64,000 nt of DNA from Kitasatospora sp. MAP5-34 (GCF_029894335.1 NZ_JARXZC010000005.1:186001-250000); one strand, 5' to 3'. Counted from the stretch's first letter, positions 50,449 to 59,070 are shown. Notes: generated by a model from the sequence alone, not told the origin. Numbers and translations: made by a program.

Positions 50449-51216
50449 TCAGCCCCGGGGGTCGGGTGCGGTCGGGGTCAGGACGGCGGAGATGAGCTGC
50501 TGCAGGGTGCGGTCGAAGATCGCGTCCGAGTCCGGCGGTGTGCCGGTGCCACCGGAGATCAGGGCCTGGGTCAGGTGGGGGTAGTCGCCGCTGAGCACCA
50601 CGCGCTGCAGGTAACTCACCAGGTCTGTCTGCCACTTGCCGCCGGCCGCCGCCGTGTTCTCCCACTCCGCGTACTGGCAGAGGAAGCCGTTGAGCAGGGA
50701 CAACGCCTCCATCTTCGCGGAGCCGGGGAGGTCGGCGTCGGCGAGGCAGGCGAGGAAGTACTCGGTGTAGCGCAGTCCGTTGGGCCCGAGGGAGGGGCGG
50801 CCGACCACCAGGCGGGGTACCCAGGTGTGTCGGCGCAGGATCCCGAGCTGCCGGCGGAACAGTAGTCGGAGGTCCGTTCGCTGGTCGCCCGAGGGGCTCG
50901 CCGGCAGCTCGTACTCGCCGACCACCGCGTCGAGCATCAGGTCGAACAGCTGCTCCTTCTTCGGGACGTAGTTGTACAGCGACATCGTCCCGGCGCCGAG
51001 TGCCGCCGCGACCCGCCGCATGGAGACCGCGTCGAGCCCCTCCGCGTCGGCGATCGCCACGGCCGCTGCCGCGATCGAGTCGCGGCTGTGCGCCGGGCGC
51101 GGGCCCCGGCCGGTGCGTTCGGGCCGCAGCCAGATCAGCTCCGGGGCTTCGGGGGGAGTGGCGCCGGTCGCGCTGCCGTCCGTCACCTGGTCGTCCGCCA
51201 CTTGGTCGTCCGTCAC
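50449..51216 (-). CDS. TetR/AcrR family regulator
   Basis: A 255-residue repressor. After a disordered N-terminus containing a DDQV repeat, the helix-turn-helix is SIAAAAVAIADAEGLDAVSM with RRVAAALGAGTMSLYNYVPKK (about residues 47-88), then a TetR_C-type ligand domain. GTG 51216 has AGGTGA 7 bases upstream. It is divergent from an ABC exporter, and two operator-like palindromes lie between them, so it very likely represses the exporter and itself. Confidence 0.9.
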   Translation of the reverse strand: MTDDQVADDQVTDGSATGATPPEAPELIWLRPERTGRGPRPAHSRDSIAAAAVAIADAEGLDAVSMRRVAAALGAGTMSLYNYVPKKEQLFDLMLDAVVGEYELPASPSGDQRTDLRLLFRRQLGILRRHTWVPRLVVGRPSLGPNGLRYTEYFLACLADADLPGSAKMEALSLLNGFLCQYAEWENTAAAGGKWQTDLVSYLQRVVLSGDYPHLTQALISGGTGTPPDSDAIFDRTLQQLISAVLTPTAPDPRG

Positions 51217-51245
51217 TTGAAGATCACCTCGCCCCCATCTTACTT

Positions 51246-51301
51246 ACGTACATCGTACGTAGTACGCTGCTGCCAAGCGCACTTCAACGTACGGTGTACC
51301 T
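51246..51301. promoter_or_regulatory. Two palindromic operators between the TetR gene and the ABC exporter
   Basis: ACGTAC-ATC-GTACGT (51246-51260) is a perfect 15-base palindrome; ACGTAC-GGT-GTACCT (51287-51301) is a near copy 41 bases on. Spacing places one over each divergent promoter. Confidence 0.75.
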
Positions 51302-51316
51302 AGAAGGGGTTTTGCC

Positions 51317-52318
51317 ATGACGGCTGCCAGCACGGATGCCACCAGAACTGCCGGGACTGCCAGGACGGAACAGGCCGCCATCGAGGTGAAGGGCCTGCAC
51401 AAACGCTTCGGGAAGACCGAGGCCCTGCGCGGTCTCGACCTCACCGTGCCCGCCGGGACGGTCTGCGGGCTGCTCGGCCCGAACGGCGCCGGCAAGACCA
51501 CCGCCGTCCGGGTCCTCGCCACCCTGGTCGCACCGGACCAGGGCACCGCCCGGGTCGCCGGGTTCGACGTGGTGCGCGAGGCGGACCAGGTGCGGCGCAG
51601 CATCGGGCTGGCCGGGCAGCACGCCGCCGTGGACGAGGGCATCACCGGCCGGGACAACCTCCGGCTGTTCGGCCGGTTCCACCGCCTCGGCGCCCGCCGG
51701 GCCCGGCAGCGGGCCGACGAACTGCTGGAGCGCTTCGACCTCACGGAGGCGGCCGACCGCCTGGTCCGCACCTACTCGGGCGGCATGCGCCGACGGCTCG
51801 ACCTGATGGCCAGCCTGGTCACCCAGCCGCCCGTGCTCTTCCTGGACGAGCCCACCACCGGTCTCGACCCGCGCAGCCGCCAGGAGATCTGGGCCTCCAT
51901 CAGGGAGCTGGCCTCCGCCGGCACCACCGTCCTGCTCACCACCCAGTACCTGGACGAGGCCGACCAACTGGCCGACGCCGTCGCGGTGGTGGACCACGGG
52001 ATGGTGATCGCGCACGGCCCGCCCGAGCAACTCAAAGCGGCGGTCGGTACCCGGATCGAGGTGACCCTCGCGGAGGCCGGGCAGCTCGTCCCGGCCGCCG
52101 AGCTGCTCGCCGCGTTGGCCGGCGGCGAGCCGGGCACCGACCCCGACCGGCGGACGATCACCGTGGTGGCGCGCGGTGGCCTACCGGTCGAGCTGCTCCG
52201 CTTGGTGCGCGAGCTCGACGCGGCGGGCGTCGCCGCCCAGGACGTCGCGCTGCGCTCGCCGTCGCTGGACGACGTCTTCCTCGCTCTGACCGCCAACTCC
52301 ATTGAGAGGGCTGCCTGA
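51317..52318 (+). CDS. ABC transporter ATP-binding protein, DrrA type
   Basis: A 333-residue ATPase of the daunorubicin-resistance family. Walker A GPNGAGKTT (about residue 54), signature YSGGMRRRLDLMASL, Walker B VLFLDEPTTGLDPRSRQEIW, H-loop LLTTQYLDEADQL, and the DrrA-type C-terminal extension (about 225-333). AGAAGGGG precedes ATG 51317. Its stop overlaps the permease ATG (TGATG). Drug or lipid export is inferred. Confidence 0.92.
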   Translation: MTAASTDATRTAGTARTEQAAIEVKGLHKRFGKTEALRGLDLTVPAGTVCGLLGPNGAGKTTAVRVLATLVAPDQGTARVAGFDVVREADQVRRSIGLAGQHAAVDEGITGRDNLRLFGRFHRLGARRARQRADELLERFDLTEAADRLVRTYSGGMRRRLDLMASLVTQPPVLFLDEPTTGLDPRSRQEIWASIRELASAGTTVLLTTQYLDEADQLADAVAVVDHGMVIAHGPPEQLKAAVGTRIEVTLAEAGQLVPAAELLAALAGGEPGTDPDRRTITVVARGGLPVELLRLVRELDAAGVAAQDVALRSPSLDDVFLALTANSIERAA

Positions 52319-53124
52319 TGGCCACCACGATGCCCGGAGCCCTGCCGCGCGCGGTCTCCGACACCCGCGGTTCGATGCTGCGCGTCCTGTTGGCGTACCG
52401 CCGCTCGCCCGGCCTGATGGTCGCCTCGTTCGCCGTGCCGGTGGTGATGGTGGTGGTGTTCGGGTACGTCTTCGGCAGCGCCATGCAGGTGCCCGGCGGC
52501 GGCAACTACCGCGAGTTCCTGATGCCGGGTCTGTTCGTGCTGGTCGCGGTCAACGGCCTGATACCGACCATGGTCGGCACCGCTCGCGACGCCGGGCGCG
52601 GCATCACCGACCGGCTGCGCTCGATGCCGGTCTCGCGCACCGGGCTGCTGCTCGGTCTGGCCGTCGCGGACCTGCTGGTGGCGGTCTGCGTGCTGGTACC
52701 GCTGACGGCGGTCGGCCTGGCGGCCGGCTGGCGGATCCGGGACGGGTTCGCCCACGCGGCCGTCGCGTTCGCCCTGCTGCTCCTGTTCCGGTTCACGATG
52801 ACGTGGGTGGGTATGTGCCTCGGACTTCTCGCGGGCTCGGAGGAGACCGCCGGCCAGCTGGCCGTGCTCACCTTCCCGCTCGGGATGGTGACCAACGCCT
52901 TCGTACCGACCGGCGGGATGCCCGGTTGGCTGCGCGCCGTCGCCGACTGCAACCCGATCAGCGCAGTGGTGGCCGCCTGCCGCGAGCAGTTCGGCAACCC
53001 GTCCGCCCCGGGCGGGCCCTGGCCGATGCAGCACCCGGTCGCGGCGACGCTGCTCTGGGCGGTGGCGCTGCTGGTGGTCTTCGTGCCACTGGCGGTGCGG
53101 AAGTTCTCCAGCCACGGGCGGTGA
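52318..53124 (+). CDS. ABC-2 type permease, DrrB type
   Basis: A 268-residue membrane subunit with about six helices ([111 protein letters not shown]). The conserved cytoplasmic RGITDRLRSMPVSR matches the DrrB coupling region. The last codons are the first copy of the 25-bp tandem repeat that follows. Confidence 0.92.
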   Translation: MATTMPGALPRAVSDTRGSMLRVLLAYRRSPGLMVASFAVPVVMVVVFGYVFGSAMQVPGGGNYREFLMPGLFVLVAVNGLIPTMVGTARDAGRGITDRLRSMPVSRTGLLLGLAVADLLVAVCVLVPLTAVGLAAGWRIRDGFAHAAVAFALLLLFRFTMTWVGMCLGLLAGSEETAGQLAVLTFPLGMVTNAFVPTGGMPGWLRAVADCNPISAVVAACREQFGNPSAPGGPWPMQHPVAATLLWAVALLVVFVPLAVRKFSSHGR

Positions 53125-53219
53125 CTCCGACCTGAGCCAGGGTCGGTGACTCCGACCTGAGCCAGGGTCGGTGACTCCGACCTGAGCCAGGGTCGGTGAC
53201 TCCGACCTGAGCCACACGC
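53120..53219. repeat. 25-bp tandem repeat, four copies
   Basis: A 25-bp unit beginning GGTGACTCCGACCTGAGCCA and ending GGGTC repeats at 53120, 53145, 53170 and 53195; the first three are identical, the fourth diverges in its last bases. The first copy contains the permease stop codon. A fifth unit just begins at 53220. No spacers, so not a CRISPR. Confidence 0.95.
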
Positions 53220-53267
53220 GGTGAACGGTGCTGGACAAAGCGGCTGGTGCGGCAGAGTGTGGCGAGC

Positions 53268-54239
53268 ATGGAGTTCACCAAACTCGGCCGTACCGGCTTG
53301 ACCGTGTCCCGCCTCTGCCTGGGCACCATGAACTTCGGCCCGCACACCGAAGAGGACGACGCCCACCAGATCATGGACACCGCCCACGAGCAGGGCATCA
53401 ACTTCTTCGACACCGCCAACGTCTACGGCTGGGGCGAGAACAAGGGCCGCACCGAGGAGATCATCGGCAGCTGGTTCGCTCGCGGCGGCCGCCGCCGCGA
53501 GGAGACCGTCATCGCCACCAAGCTCTACGGCGACATGGGGGAGTGGCCCAACGAGGGCAAGCTCTCCGCACTCAACATCCGCCGCGCGGTCGACGCGAGC
53601 CTGCGGCGCCTGCAGACCGACTACATCGACCTGTACCAGATGCACCACATCGACCGGGCCACGCCGTGGGAGGAGATCTGGCAGGCGATGGAGTTGCTGG
53701 TCGCCCAGGGCAAGATCATCTACGTCGGCTCCAGCAACTTCGCCGGCTGGCACATCGCCCGGGCCCAGGAGGCCGCGAACTCGCGCAACTTCCTCGGCCT
53801 GACGAGCGAACAGTCGCTCTACAACCTGCTGGAACGCAGTCTGGAACTGGAGGTCATCCCGGCCGCCCAGCACTACGGCCTCGGGCTGATCCCCTGGTCG
53901 CCGCTGCACGGCGGGCTGCTCGGCGGCGTGCTGCGCAAGGAGCGCGAGGGCGTCCGGCGGTCCTTGGGCCGGGCCGCCGAGACCCTGGAGTCCAAGCGCG
54001 AGCAGCTCCAGGCGTACGAGGACCTGGCCGCCGAACTCGGCCACGAGCCCGGTGACATCGCCCTCGCCTGGCTGCTCTCCCGCCCGACCGTCACCGCCCC
54101 GATCGTCGGCCCGCGTACGCTCGAACAGCTGCACGCGGCCGTCCGGGCGCTCGACGTGACGCTCGACCGGACGACCCTCGACCGCCTGGACGAGATCTTT
54201 CCCGGCCACCGCACCGCCCCGGAGGACTACGCCTGGTAG
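53268..54239 (+). CDS. Aldo/keto reductase
   Basis: A 323-residue NADPH-dependent oxidoreductase. KLGRTGLTVSRLCLGTMNFG, FDTANVYGWGENKGRTEE (catalytic Asp and Tyr), VIATKLYG (Lys), LYQMHHID (His), VGSSNFAGW and IPWSPLHGGLLGG (NADPH). Ends in an AKR-typical EDYAW. ATG 53268 chosen as it gives the usual MEFTKLGRTG start. No partner gene indicates a substrate. Confidence 0.92.
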   Translation: MEFTKLGRTGLTVSRLCLGTMNFGPHTEEDDAHQIMDTAHEQGINFFDTANVYGWGENKGRTEEIIGSWFARGGRRREETVIATKLYGDMGEWPNEGKLSALNIRRAVDASLRRLQTDYIDLYQMHHIDRATPWEEIWQAMELLVAQGKIIYVGSSNFAGWHIARAQEAANSRNFLGLTSEQSLYNLLERSLELEVIPAAQHYGLGLIPWSPLHGGLLGGVLRKEREGVRRSLGRAAETLESKREQLQAYEDLAAELGHEPGDIALAWLLSRPTVTAPIVGPRTLEQLHAAVRALDVTLDRTTLDRLDEIFPGHRTAPEDYAW

Positions 54240-54332
54240 GCGCTGTCCGGCAGGCGCTGTCCTTCAGGCTCTGCTGGCAGGGCCTGTCCGAAGGGCCTGG
54301 TGCCCGGCGGGCCTGTTCGGTAGCTGTCCGTC
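54240..54332. repeat. Degenerate 14-16 bp direct repeats
   Basis: Successive copies resembling GCGCTGTCCGGCAGG lie between the reductase and the next gene, about six units with indels. No gene is seen. Confidence 0.55.
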
Positions 54333-54344
54333 ACACTGTGAGGT

Positions 54345-54989
54345 GTGACCACCTCCGAGTCGATCATCCATCAGGTGCCCTACCACTCCCAGTGGGAATC
54401 GCCCGAGCTGGTGCCGGACATCCTGGCCGGCACCAGTCTGGCGGCCGACGACCCGCTCTGGGAACGGTCGGGCGCGGCCGACCAGGAGGAGTACGAGTAC
54501 TGGTCGTGGCGGCTCTGCGGGGTGGCCTGTCTGCGGATGGCGCTCGACTTCTGGTGGGGCCTGGCCCCGCCCGCCGTCCGGCTCGCCGAGGAGTGCCTCG
54601 CCGCCGGAGCGTACGTACGCCACCCGGACGGGCGGCTCGACGGGCTGATCCACGCGCCCTTCGCCGAGTACGTCCACCGCCGCTGGGGCCTGCCGGCCGA
54701 CGCCCGCGCGCCGCTGGCCGCCGAGGACCTGCCCGGGCACCTCGCGACGGGCCGGCTGGTGATGCTCTCCGTGCACCCGTCGATCCGTACCCTCGACCCG
54801 CACCCGCCGCGCCTCGGTGGCCACCTCGTTCTCGCGGTCGGTGCCACCGAGGACGCGCTGCTGATCCACAACCCCTCAGGATTCCCGGACGGCTCCCAGC
54901 AGTTCGCCCCCGTGCCGTGGGCCGACCTCCCGCGCTTCTTCGCCGGACGGGGGATCGTGCTCGGCCCGTACGGTCAGCCCGAGGAGTAG
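54345..54989 (+). CDS. C39-like cysteine peptidase family protein
   Basis: A 214-residue protein with a papain-like C39 pattern: HQVPYHSQWESPELVP at the start, WRLCGVACLRMALDFW with the candidate nucleophile Cys, LGGHLVLAVGATEDALLIHNPSG with the His and Asn. No signal peptide. GTG 54345 lies 7 bases after CACACT, a possible -10, and there is no ribosome binding site, so a leaderless start is possible. The target peptide is unknown. Confidence 0.78.
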   Translation: MTTSESIIHQVPYHSQWESPELVPDILAGTSLAADDPLWERSGAADQEEYEYWSWRLCGVACLRMALDFWWGLAPPAVRLAEECLAAGAYVRHPDGRLDGLIHAPFAEYVHRRWGLPADARAPLAAEDLPGHLATGRLVMLSVHPSIRTLDPHPPRLGGHLVLAVGATEDALLIHNPSGFPDGSQQFAPVPWADLPRFFAGRGIVLGPYGQPEE

Positions 54990-55029
54990 GTGGAGGCGCG
55001 GGCGCTCAGCGGTCCCCGGTGGTGGCGGG

Positions 55030-55962
55030 TCACTCCTTCGACGGGATGTAGTACGGGCTGTTGTGGGCGGCCACCGGTGCGGACTGGTAGGTCCAGACGC
55101 CTGCGGCGGGGGCGTCGGCGATCAGCAGGGCGAGGTGCCGACCCACCTCGGCCGCCGGGTCGGTGACGGTGAGGCGTACCCGGCCGCTGGTGGCGCTGTC
55201 CAGTGGGTGGTACTGGTAGGGCTGGTAGACGTTCATCGGCCCGGCGAGCAGACCGTCCTGCGGGTGGGTGCCGTAGCCGGTGATCGGGGTGTTGTTGACG
55301 GGCTCGGGGGTGAGGCCGGTCAGGTCGGCGTCGAAGGAGAACAGGGCGCGGTCCCGGTGTTCGAGGCCGGCTCGGTCGGCGGTGAAGTCGGCCTCCTTGC
55401 AGGTGACCGACCAAGTCCGCTGCTGGGCGGGCCCGTTGAGGGACGGCATGGTGGTCTCGAACCAGCCGGGATACTTGGGTTCGGCGTACAGCTTGATGCC
55501 CGCGTCGATCGCGAGCGGGTTGTCGCACAGGACGTGGATGCGGGCGATGCCGAGCAGCTTGGTCTGGTCGAATCCGCGAGCGTACTGGTCGTAGCCGAGC
55601 TCGGGCAGGCGGCCGGCGGCACCGGCCGGGTGGGCGATGACGTTGACCTCGATCTCCTGGGTGATGCCGGCTCCGTTCGGGTACTGGGCGAAGTAGAGCT
55701 GGTAGTTGAGCGAGACGCAGGCGCGCCCGTCGAAGTCGGCCGCGACCAGGTCGGGGTGGCGCTCGGAGAGGACATCGCGGACCGGGCCCGGGTCCACGAG
55801 GTAGTCGAGGCCGATGTTGTGCAACGCGCCGTAGTGGAAGGGCAGTTGGTACGGCTCGGGTACGGCTGGCAGGGGGATCGAGTGGCTCGGCTGCTGGTTC
55901 TGGTTCGGCTGCTGGTTCTGGTTCGGGTTCGGGCTCGGGCTCTGGTTCGGGCTCTGGTTCAC
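55030..55962 (-). CDS. Acetoacetate decarboxylase-like protein
   Basis: A 310-residue protein. Residues 3-27 are Asn/Gln/Pro repeats; the rest resembles the acetoacetate-decarboxylase fold: LPFHYGALHNIGLDYLVDPG, CVSLNYQLYFAQYPNGAGITQE, IHVLCDNPLAIDAGIKLYAE and PKYPGWFETTMPSL. The Lys in EPKYPGW is the candidate Schiff-base residue; this is inferred. GTG 55962 overlaps the GMC gene stop (GTGA). It is the third gene of the dehydrogenase operon, so it may process the keto product of that complex or be a non-catalytic relative. Confidence 0.6.
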   Translation of the reverse strand: MNQSPNQSPSPNPNQNQQPNQNQQPSHSIPLPAVPEPYQLPFHYGALHNIGLDYLVDPGPVRDVLSERHPDLVAADFDGRACVSLNYQLYFAQYPNGAGITQEIEVNVIAHPAGAAGRLPELGYDQYARGFDQTKLLGIARIHVLCDNPLAIDAGIKLYAEPKYPGWFETTMPSLNGPAQQRTWSVTCKEADFTADRAGLEHRDRALFSFDADLTGLTPEPVNNTPITGYGTHPQDGLLAGPMNVYQPYQYHPLDSATSGRVRLTVTDPAAEVGRHLALLIADAPAAGVWTYQSAPVAAHNSPYYIPSKE

Positions 55963-57854
55963 GGGTGATCGGATCCTTGGAGGGTGGTGGTCGTGGTGGT
56001 CGTTGCTGTGGCGCCCCGGAGTTGGACCGGGCGGCGGTGGGCGAGCAGGTCATGGTGGATCCGGTCGCTGCTGCGCAGGGCGAGGGCGGCCATGGTCAGT
56101 GAGGGGTTGGAGGTGGCGACGCCGGGCATGCTGCCGCAGCCCACGGCGTAGAGGTTGGGGTGATCCCAGCAGCGCTGCCACTGGTCGACCACGGAGTCGG
56201 CCGGCGTGCCGCCCATGATGTGGGTGCCCGCGCCGTGCCCGGCCGCCCGGTAGGCGTAGGGGTGCCCGTCGTGCTCGAACCAGCCGGGCCAGGCCGGTCC
56301 CGGTTCGAAGCGGGTGTGGTCCTCGGCGCCGAGCAGCGCGAAGAGTTGGTCGGAGACGGTCTTCGCGGCGGCGATCCCACGCTTCACGTACTCGGACAGG
56401 TCGTAGTGGATCACCGGGCGCGGGTTGCCGAGAGCGTCGAGGTGGCGGGGATCGATGGTGACCCGGTTCGCCGGGTCGGCCTCCTGCTCCATCTCGAACT
56501 GGAACGCGAACTCCCGCCCGATCCGGTCACCCAGGGTCCTGCGCAGCTCCGGGCCGAACAGGCCGCGCCCGTCCGGGCCGCCGCTGCGCAGGAGTTCGGC
56601 GACCCGGCCCTCCGGCGGGCCGAGCGCCCAGGTCCACCCCCAGTTGCCGATCTCTACCCGGAAGGGGGCGCGGCGGGCGCGGGCCGGGCCGAAGCGGAAG
56701 CCCTCCAGGCCGGAGGTCGAGCCGGGCCCTCGGTACGCTCCGATCTGACGAAGCATCAAGCCCCAGGTCAGCAGCACCGGATGGTCCATCAGGTTGCGCC
56801 CGACCTGGTCGCTGCTGTTGGCCGCCCCGGAGACCAGGAGCAGTTTGGCGTTCTCGATCGCGTGCGCGGCCAGCACGACTAGGTCGGCGTCGGCGGTGTG
56901 GGTGGTGAGGTCGTGGGGGGTGGCTGACGTGCCCTCGTCGTACGTCCGGTACTCCACGCCGGTGGCCTGCCCGTTCGCGGCGAGCCGGACCCGGGTGACC
57001 ACAGCCCGGGTGATCAGGGCGACGGAGGAGCTCCACCGGGCCTGGGTCCGGAGCGGGGTGTACTTGGCCTGCGACGGGCAGATCGGCACGCAGGTGGCAC
57101 GGCCCTCGCACAGCCCCCCGCCGGAGGATCGGTAGCCTGCACCCCCGTCGTAGGCGGGGTTCGGGAGGCCGTTGCGGGCGTGTGGCGTGCCGGTCACCCG
57201 TAGGCGGGTGGGCGCGGCCCCCGCCGAGTCCCGTACCGTCCTGCCGTCCAGGGCTTCGGCCATCGCCTGGTCCAGCGTGCTGCGCGGGATCGCGTGCATC
57301 GGGAACCGGTACCCGTCGCGGAACGGCAGGCCGACGGCCTCACGCTGCTCGTCCACGTCGGCGGCCACCCCGATCTCGCGTTCGGCCTGCTCGTAATACG
57401 GCTCCAGATCCCCGTAGCCGATCGGCCAGTTGCGGCCGTGGCCGAAGTCCCCGGCGCTGAAGTCCTCGGGGTGCATGCGCGGCGTCAACCCCGTCCACGT
57501 CAGCCCGGTACCGCCGTTGGCGCGCAGGTACCCACTGGCGTAGGGGAGCGGACCGCGCTGCACGAGGTACCCGTCGGCGTTGAACGTGCCGTCGGCGCTG
57601 CCGGAGAGGTCGGTCACGTCCGGGGACGGCGCGGCAATGCTCGTCCGGTAGGGCGAATTGGGCACCTTGGCCAACGCCGCGTGGTGCGCCTCCACCGCGT
57701 CCAGCTGCCCCCGGTCGACGTCGGGAGCGCCGTGGCCTGCCTCCAGCACCAGTACCCGCCAACCTTGTTGGCCCAGTCGCCGGGCGACCAGCGACCCGGC
57801 GAAGCCCGCGCCGACCACGATCACGTCCCACCGCCGGACGTCTCGCACGCTCAC
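55959..57854 (-). CDS. GMC oxidoreductase, large subunit of a sugar/alcohol dehydrogenase complex
   Basis: A 631-residue FAD enzyme. Dinucleotide loop VVGAGFAGSLVARRLG near the N-terminus; a Cys cluster CEGRATCVPICP like the 3Fe-4S motif of FAD-glucose/sorbitol dehydrogenases; HIMGGTPADSVVD (His region) and VGCGSMPGVATSNPSLTMAA at the C-terminus. No signal peptide is seen. It overlaps the small-subunit gene upstream (57851-57854) and the ADC-like gene downstream. The electron acceptor (cytochrome or other) is not encoded nearby. Confidence 0.88.
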   Translation of the reverse strand: MSVRDVRRWDVIVVGAGFAGSLVARRLGQQGWRVLVLEAGHGAPDVDRGQLDAVEAHHAALAKVPNSPYRTSIAAPSPDVTDLSGSADGTFNADGYLVQRGPLPYASGYLRANGGTGLTWTGLTPRMHPEDFSAGDFGHGRNWPIGYGDLEPYYEQAEREIGVAADVDEQREAVGLPFRDGYRFPMHAIPRSTLDQAMAEALDGRTVRDSAGAAPTRLRVTGTPHARNGLPNPAYDGGAGYRSSGGGLCEGRATCVPICPSQAKYTPLRTQARWSSSVALITRAVVTRVRLAANGQATGVEYRTYDEGTSATPHDLTTHTADADLVVLAAHAIENAKLLLVSGAANSSDQVGRNLMDHPVLLTWGLMLRQIGAYRGPGSTSGLEGFRFGPARARRAPFRVEIGNWGWTWALGPPEGRVAELLRSGGPDGRGLFGPELRRTLGDRIGREFAFQFEMEQEADPANRVTIDPRHLDALGNPRPVIHYDLSEYVKRGIAAAKTVSDQLFALLGAEDHTRFEPGPAWPGWFEHDGHPYAYRAAGHGAGTHIMGGTPADSVVDQWQRCWDHPNLYAVGCGSMPGVATSNPSLTMAALALRSSDRIHHDLLAHRRPVQLRGATATTTTTTTLQGSDHP

Positions 57855-58366
57855 CGGGCCACCGCCGACTTGATGTCGGTGGCGTCGGTGGTGGTGGCGG
57901 CCTCGGCGTCGGTGGCGTCGATGTCGGTGGTGTCAGTGGTGTCGATGTCGGTGGTGGAGTGCCGGTCGGGCGGTGCGACGGCCCAACTGCCGTACCCCTG
58001 TGCCACAGTGCCCGGCGCATGCGCGCCGAAGGCCCGCCATACCAGCCCTTCGGCGTAAGCCCGGGACGAGACCACGAACGGCTCACCTGCCGGCTTCCCG
58101 GTGGGTGCGGGCGTCGGCAGCCCAGGCCAAGTCCCCGTGTACCAGAGGTGGGTGACTGACCGAGCCAGCTCCCGCAGTGGCTCGTCGCCGGGATCGGGCG
58201 GACCTCCTCCGACGCCGGACCGCACCAGCCGGCTCAGCTGCTCGTCCCCGGCCTGCGTCAGCACCACCGACCGGTAGGTGCCCGCCATGCCGGTCTGGTG
58301 CAACTCGTCGGCATCGAAGCCGGTCAGCCCTACCGACAGCGCGACGAACTGATCGACCGTCACCAT
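57851..58366 (-). CDS. Sugar dehydrogenase complex small subunit
   Basis: A 171-residue protein matching the small subunit of FAD sorbitol/gluconate dehydrogenases: FVALSVGLTGFDADELHQTG, THLWYTGTWPGL, AYAEGLVWRAFGAHAPGTV and GYGSWAVAPP. The tail is an Asp/Thr-rich tract (TTDIDTTDTTDIDATDAEAA) encoded by short DNA repeats (57880-57960). No twin-Arg or Sec signal is seen, though such subunits often carry one. First gene of the operon; GGGGGAGG precedes ATG 58366. Confidence 0.85.
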   Translation of the reverse strand: MVTVDQFVALSVGLTGFDADELHQTGMAGTYRSVVLTQAGDEQLSRLVRSGVGGGPPDPGDEPLRELARSVTHLWYTGTWPGLPTPAPTGKPAGEPFVVSSRAYAEGLVWRAFGAHAPGTVAQGYGSWAVAPPDRHSTTDIDTTDTTDIDATDAEAATTTDATDIKSAVAR

Positions 58367-58481
58367 CGAACCTCCCCCAATGTCAAGATCGCGGGGCAGA
58401 CGCCCTCGTCATCCTTCCTCGTACTCGGGAGAGTCATGCACCGCTGCGCCGAACCATCCGGATCCTGAATACCGGAGCGCG

Positions 58482-58853
58482 TCAGTGGTGGTGGCTGCCG
58501 CCGCCCGAGTCGTGGTGCGAGGGTGTGGAGCTGCTGTCGAAGCTCGGGCCGGAGCTGTGGTGGCCGTGGTGCTCCTGCTGGTACCCGTGCTGCTGGTGGT
58601 GGTGCTGCTGGTGGTGCTGCCCGCTGCCGGCTGTGCCGGGGTCGGTCCGGACTCCGTACTGCGCCCGTCGTTGGAGGTCGTCGGGCTCCGGCAGCCAGTC
58701 CAGGTTGCCCGGGGTGCCGTGTGGCTGTCCCGGTCGGCGCTGGTCGGACGTCTTGGCCGAGCGGACGGCCGCGCGCAGGGACAGTGCCACGACGAGCAGG
58801 ATGAGGCCCACCACTCCTGCGAAGAACACCACGAAAAACAGGCCGATCATCAT
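58482..58853 (-). CDS. Small membrane protein with a His-rich tail
   Basis: A 123-residue protein: one N-terminal helix (MIGLFFVVFFAGVVGLILLVVA, residues about 2-23), a basic linker, and a C-terminal half rich in His and Gln/Ser (QHHQQHHHQQHGYQQEHHGHH, and a terminal SHHH), over 20 His in about 60 residues. Metal binding (Ni, Zn or Cu) is likely from composition but not proven. ATG 58853 follows GGGGGAGAGAG. It lies upstream of the dehydrogenase operon on the same strand, 116 bases away. Confidence 0.8.
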   Translation of the reverse strand: MMIGLFFVVFFAGVVGLILLVVALSLRAAVRSAKTSDQRRPGQPHGTPGNLDWLPEPDDLQRRAQYGVRTDPGTAGSGQHHQQHHHQQHGYQQEHHGHHSSGPSFDSSSTPSHHDSGGGSHHH

Positions 58854-59070
58854 CTGGGCTCTCTCCCCCCACCGGTTGCCGGCCGGCCTTTCGGCCGGAG
58901 TGGCCGAGTGGCCGGAGTACCCGCGCAGTGCCCGTAGAGTGCCCGGACGCCTGTCGCCCGACACCCTACTTGAGCAGCTTCTGAGCTTCTGAGCTGCCCG
59001 GCCCGCGCGCGCTCGGGCGGTCCGCGTTGGACGATGGAGAGCGTCCGGGGATCCGTGATCGGGAGGCCGC

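Noticed and set aside
53120-53219. CRISPR array
   Set aside because: Units are directly adjacent with no spacers and no cas genes nearby.
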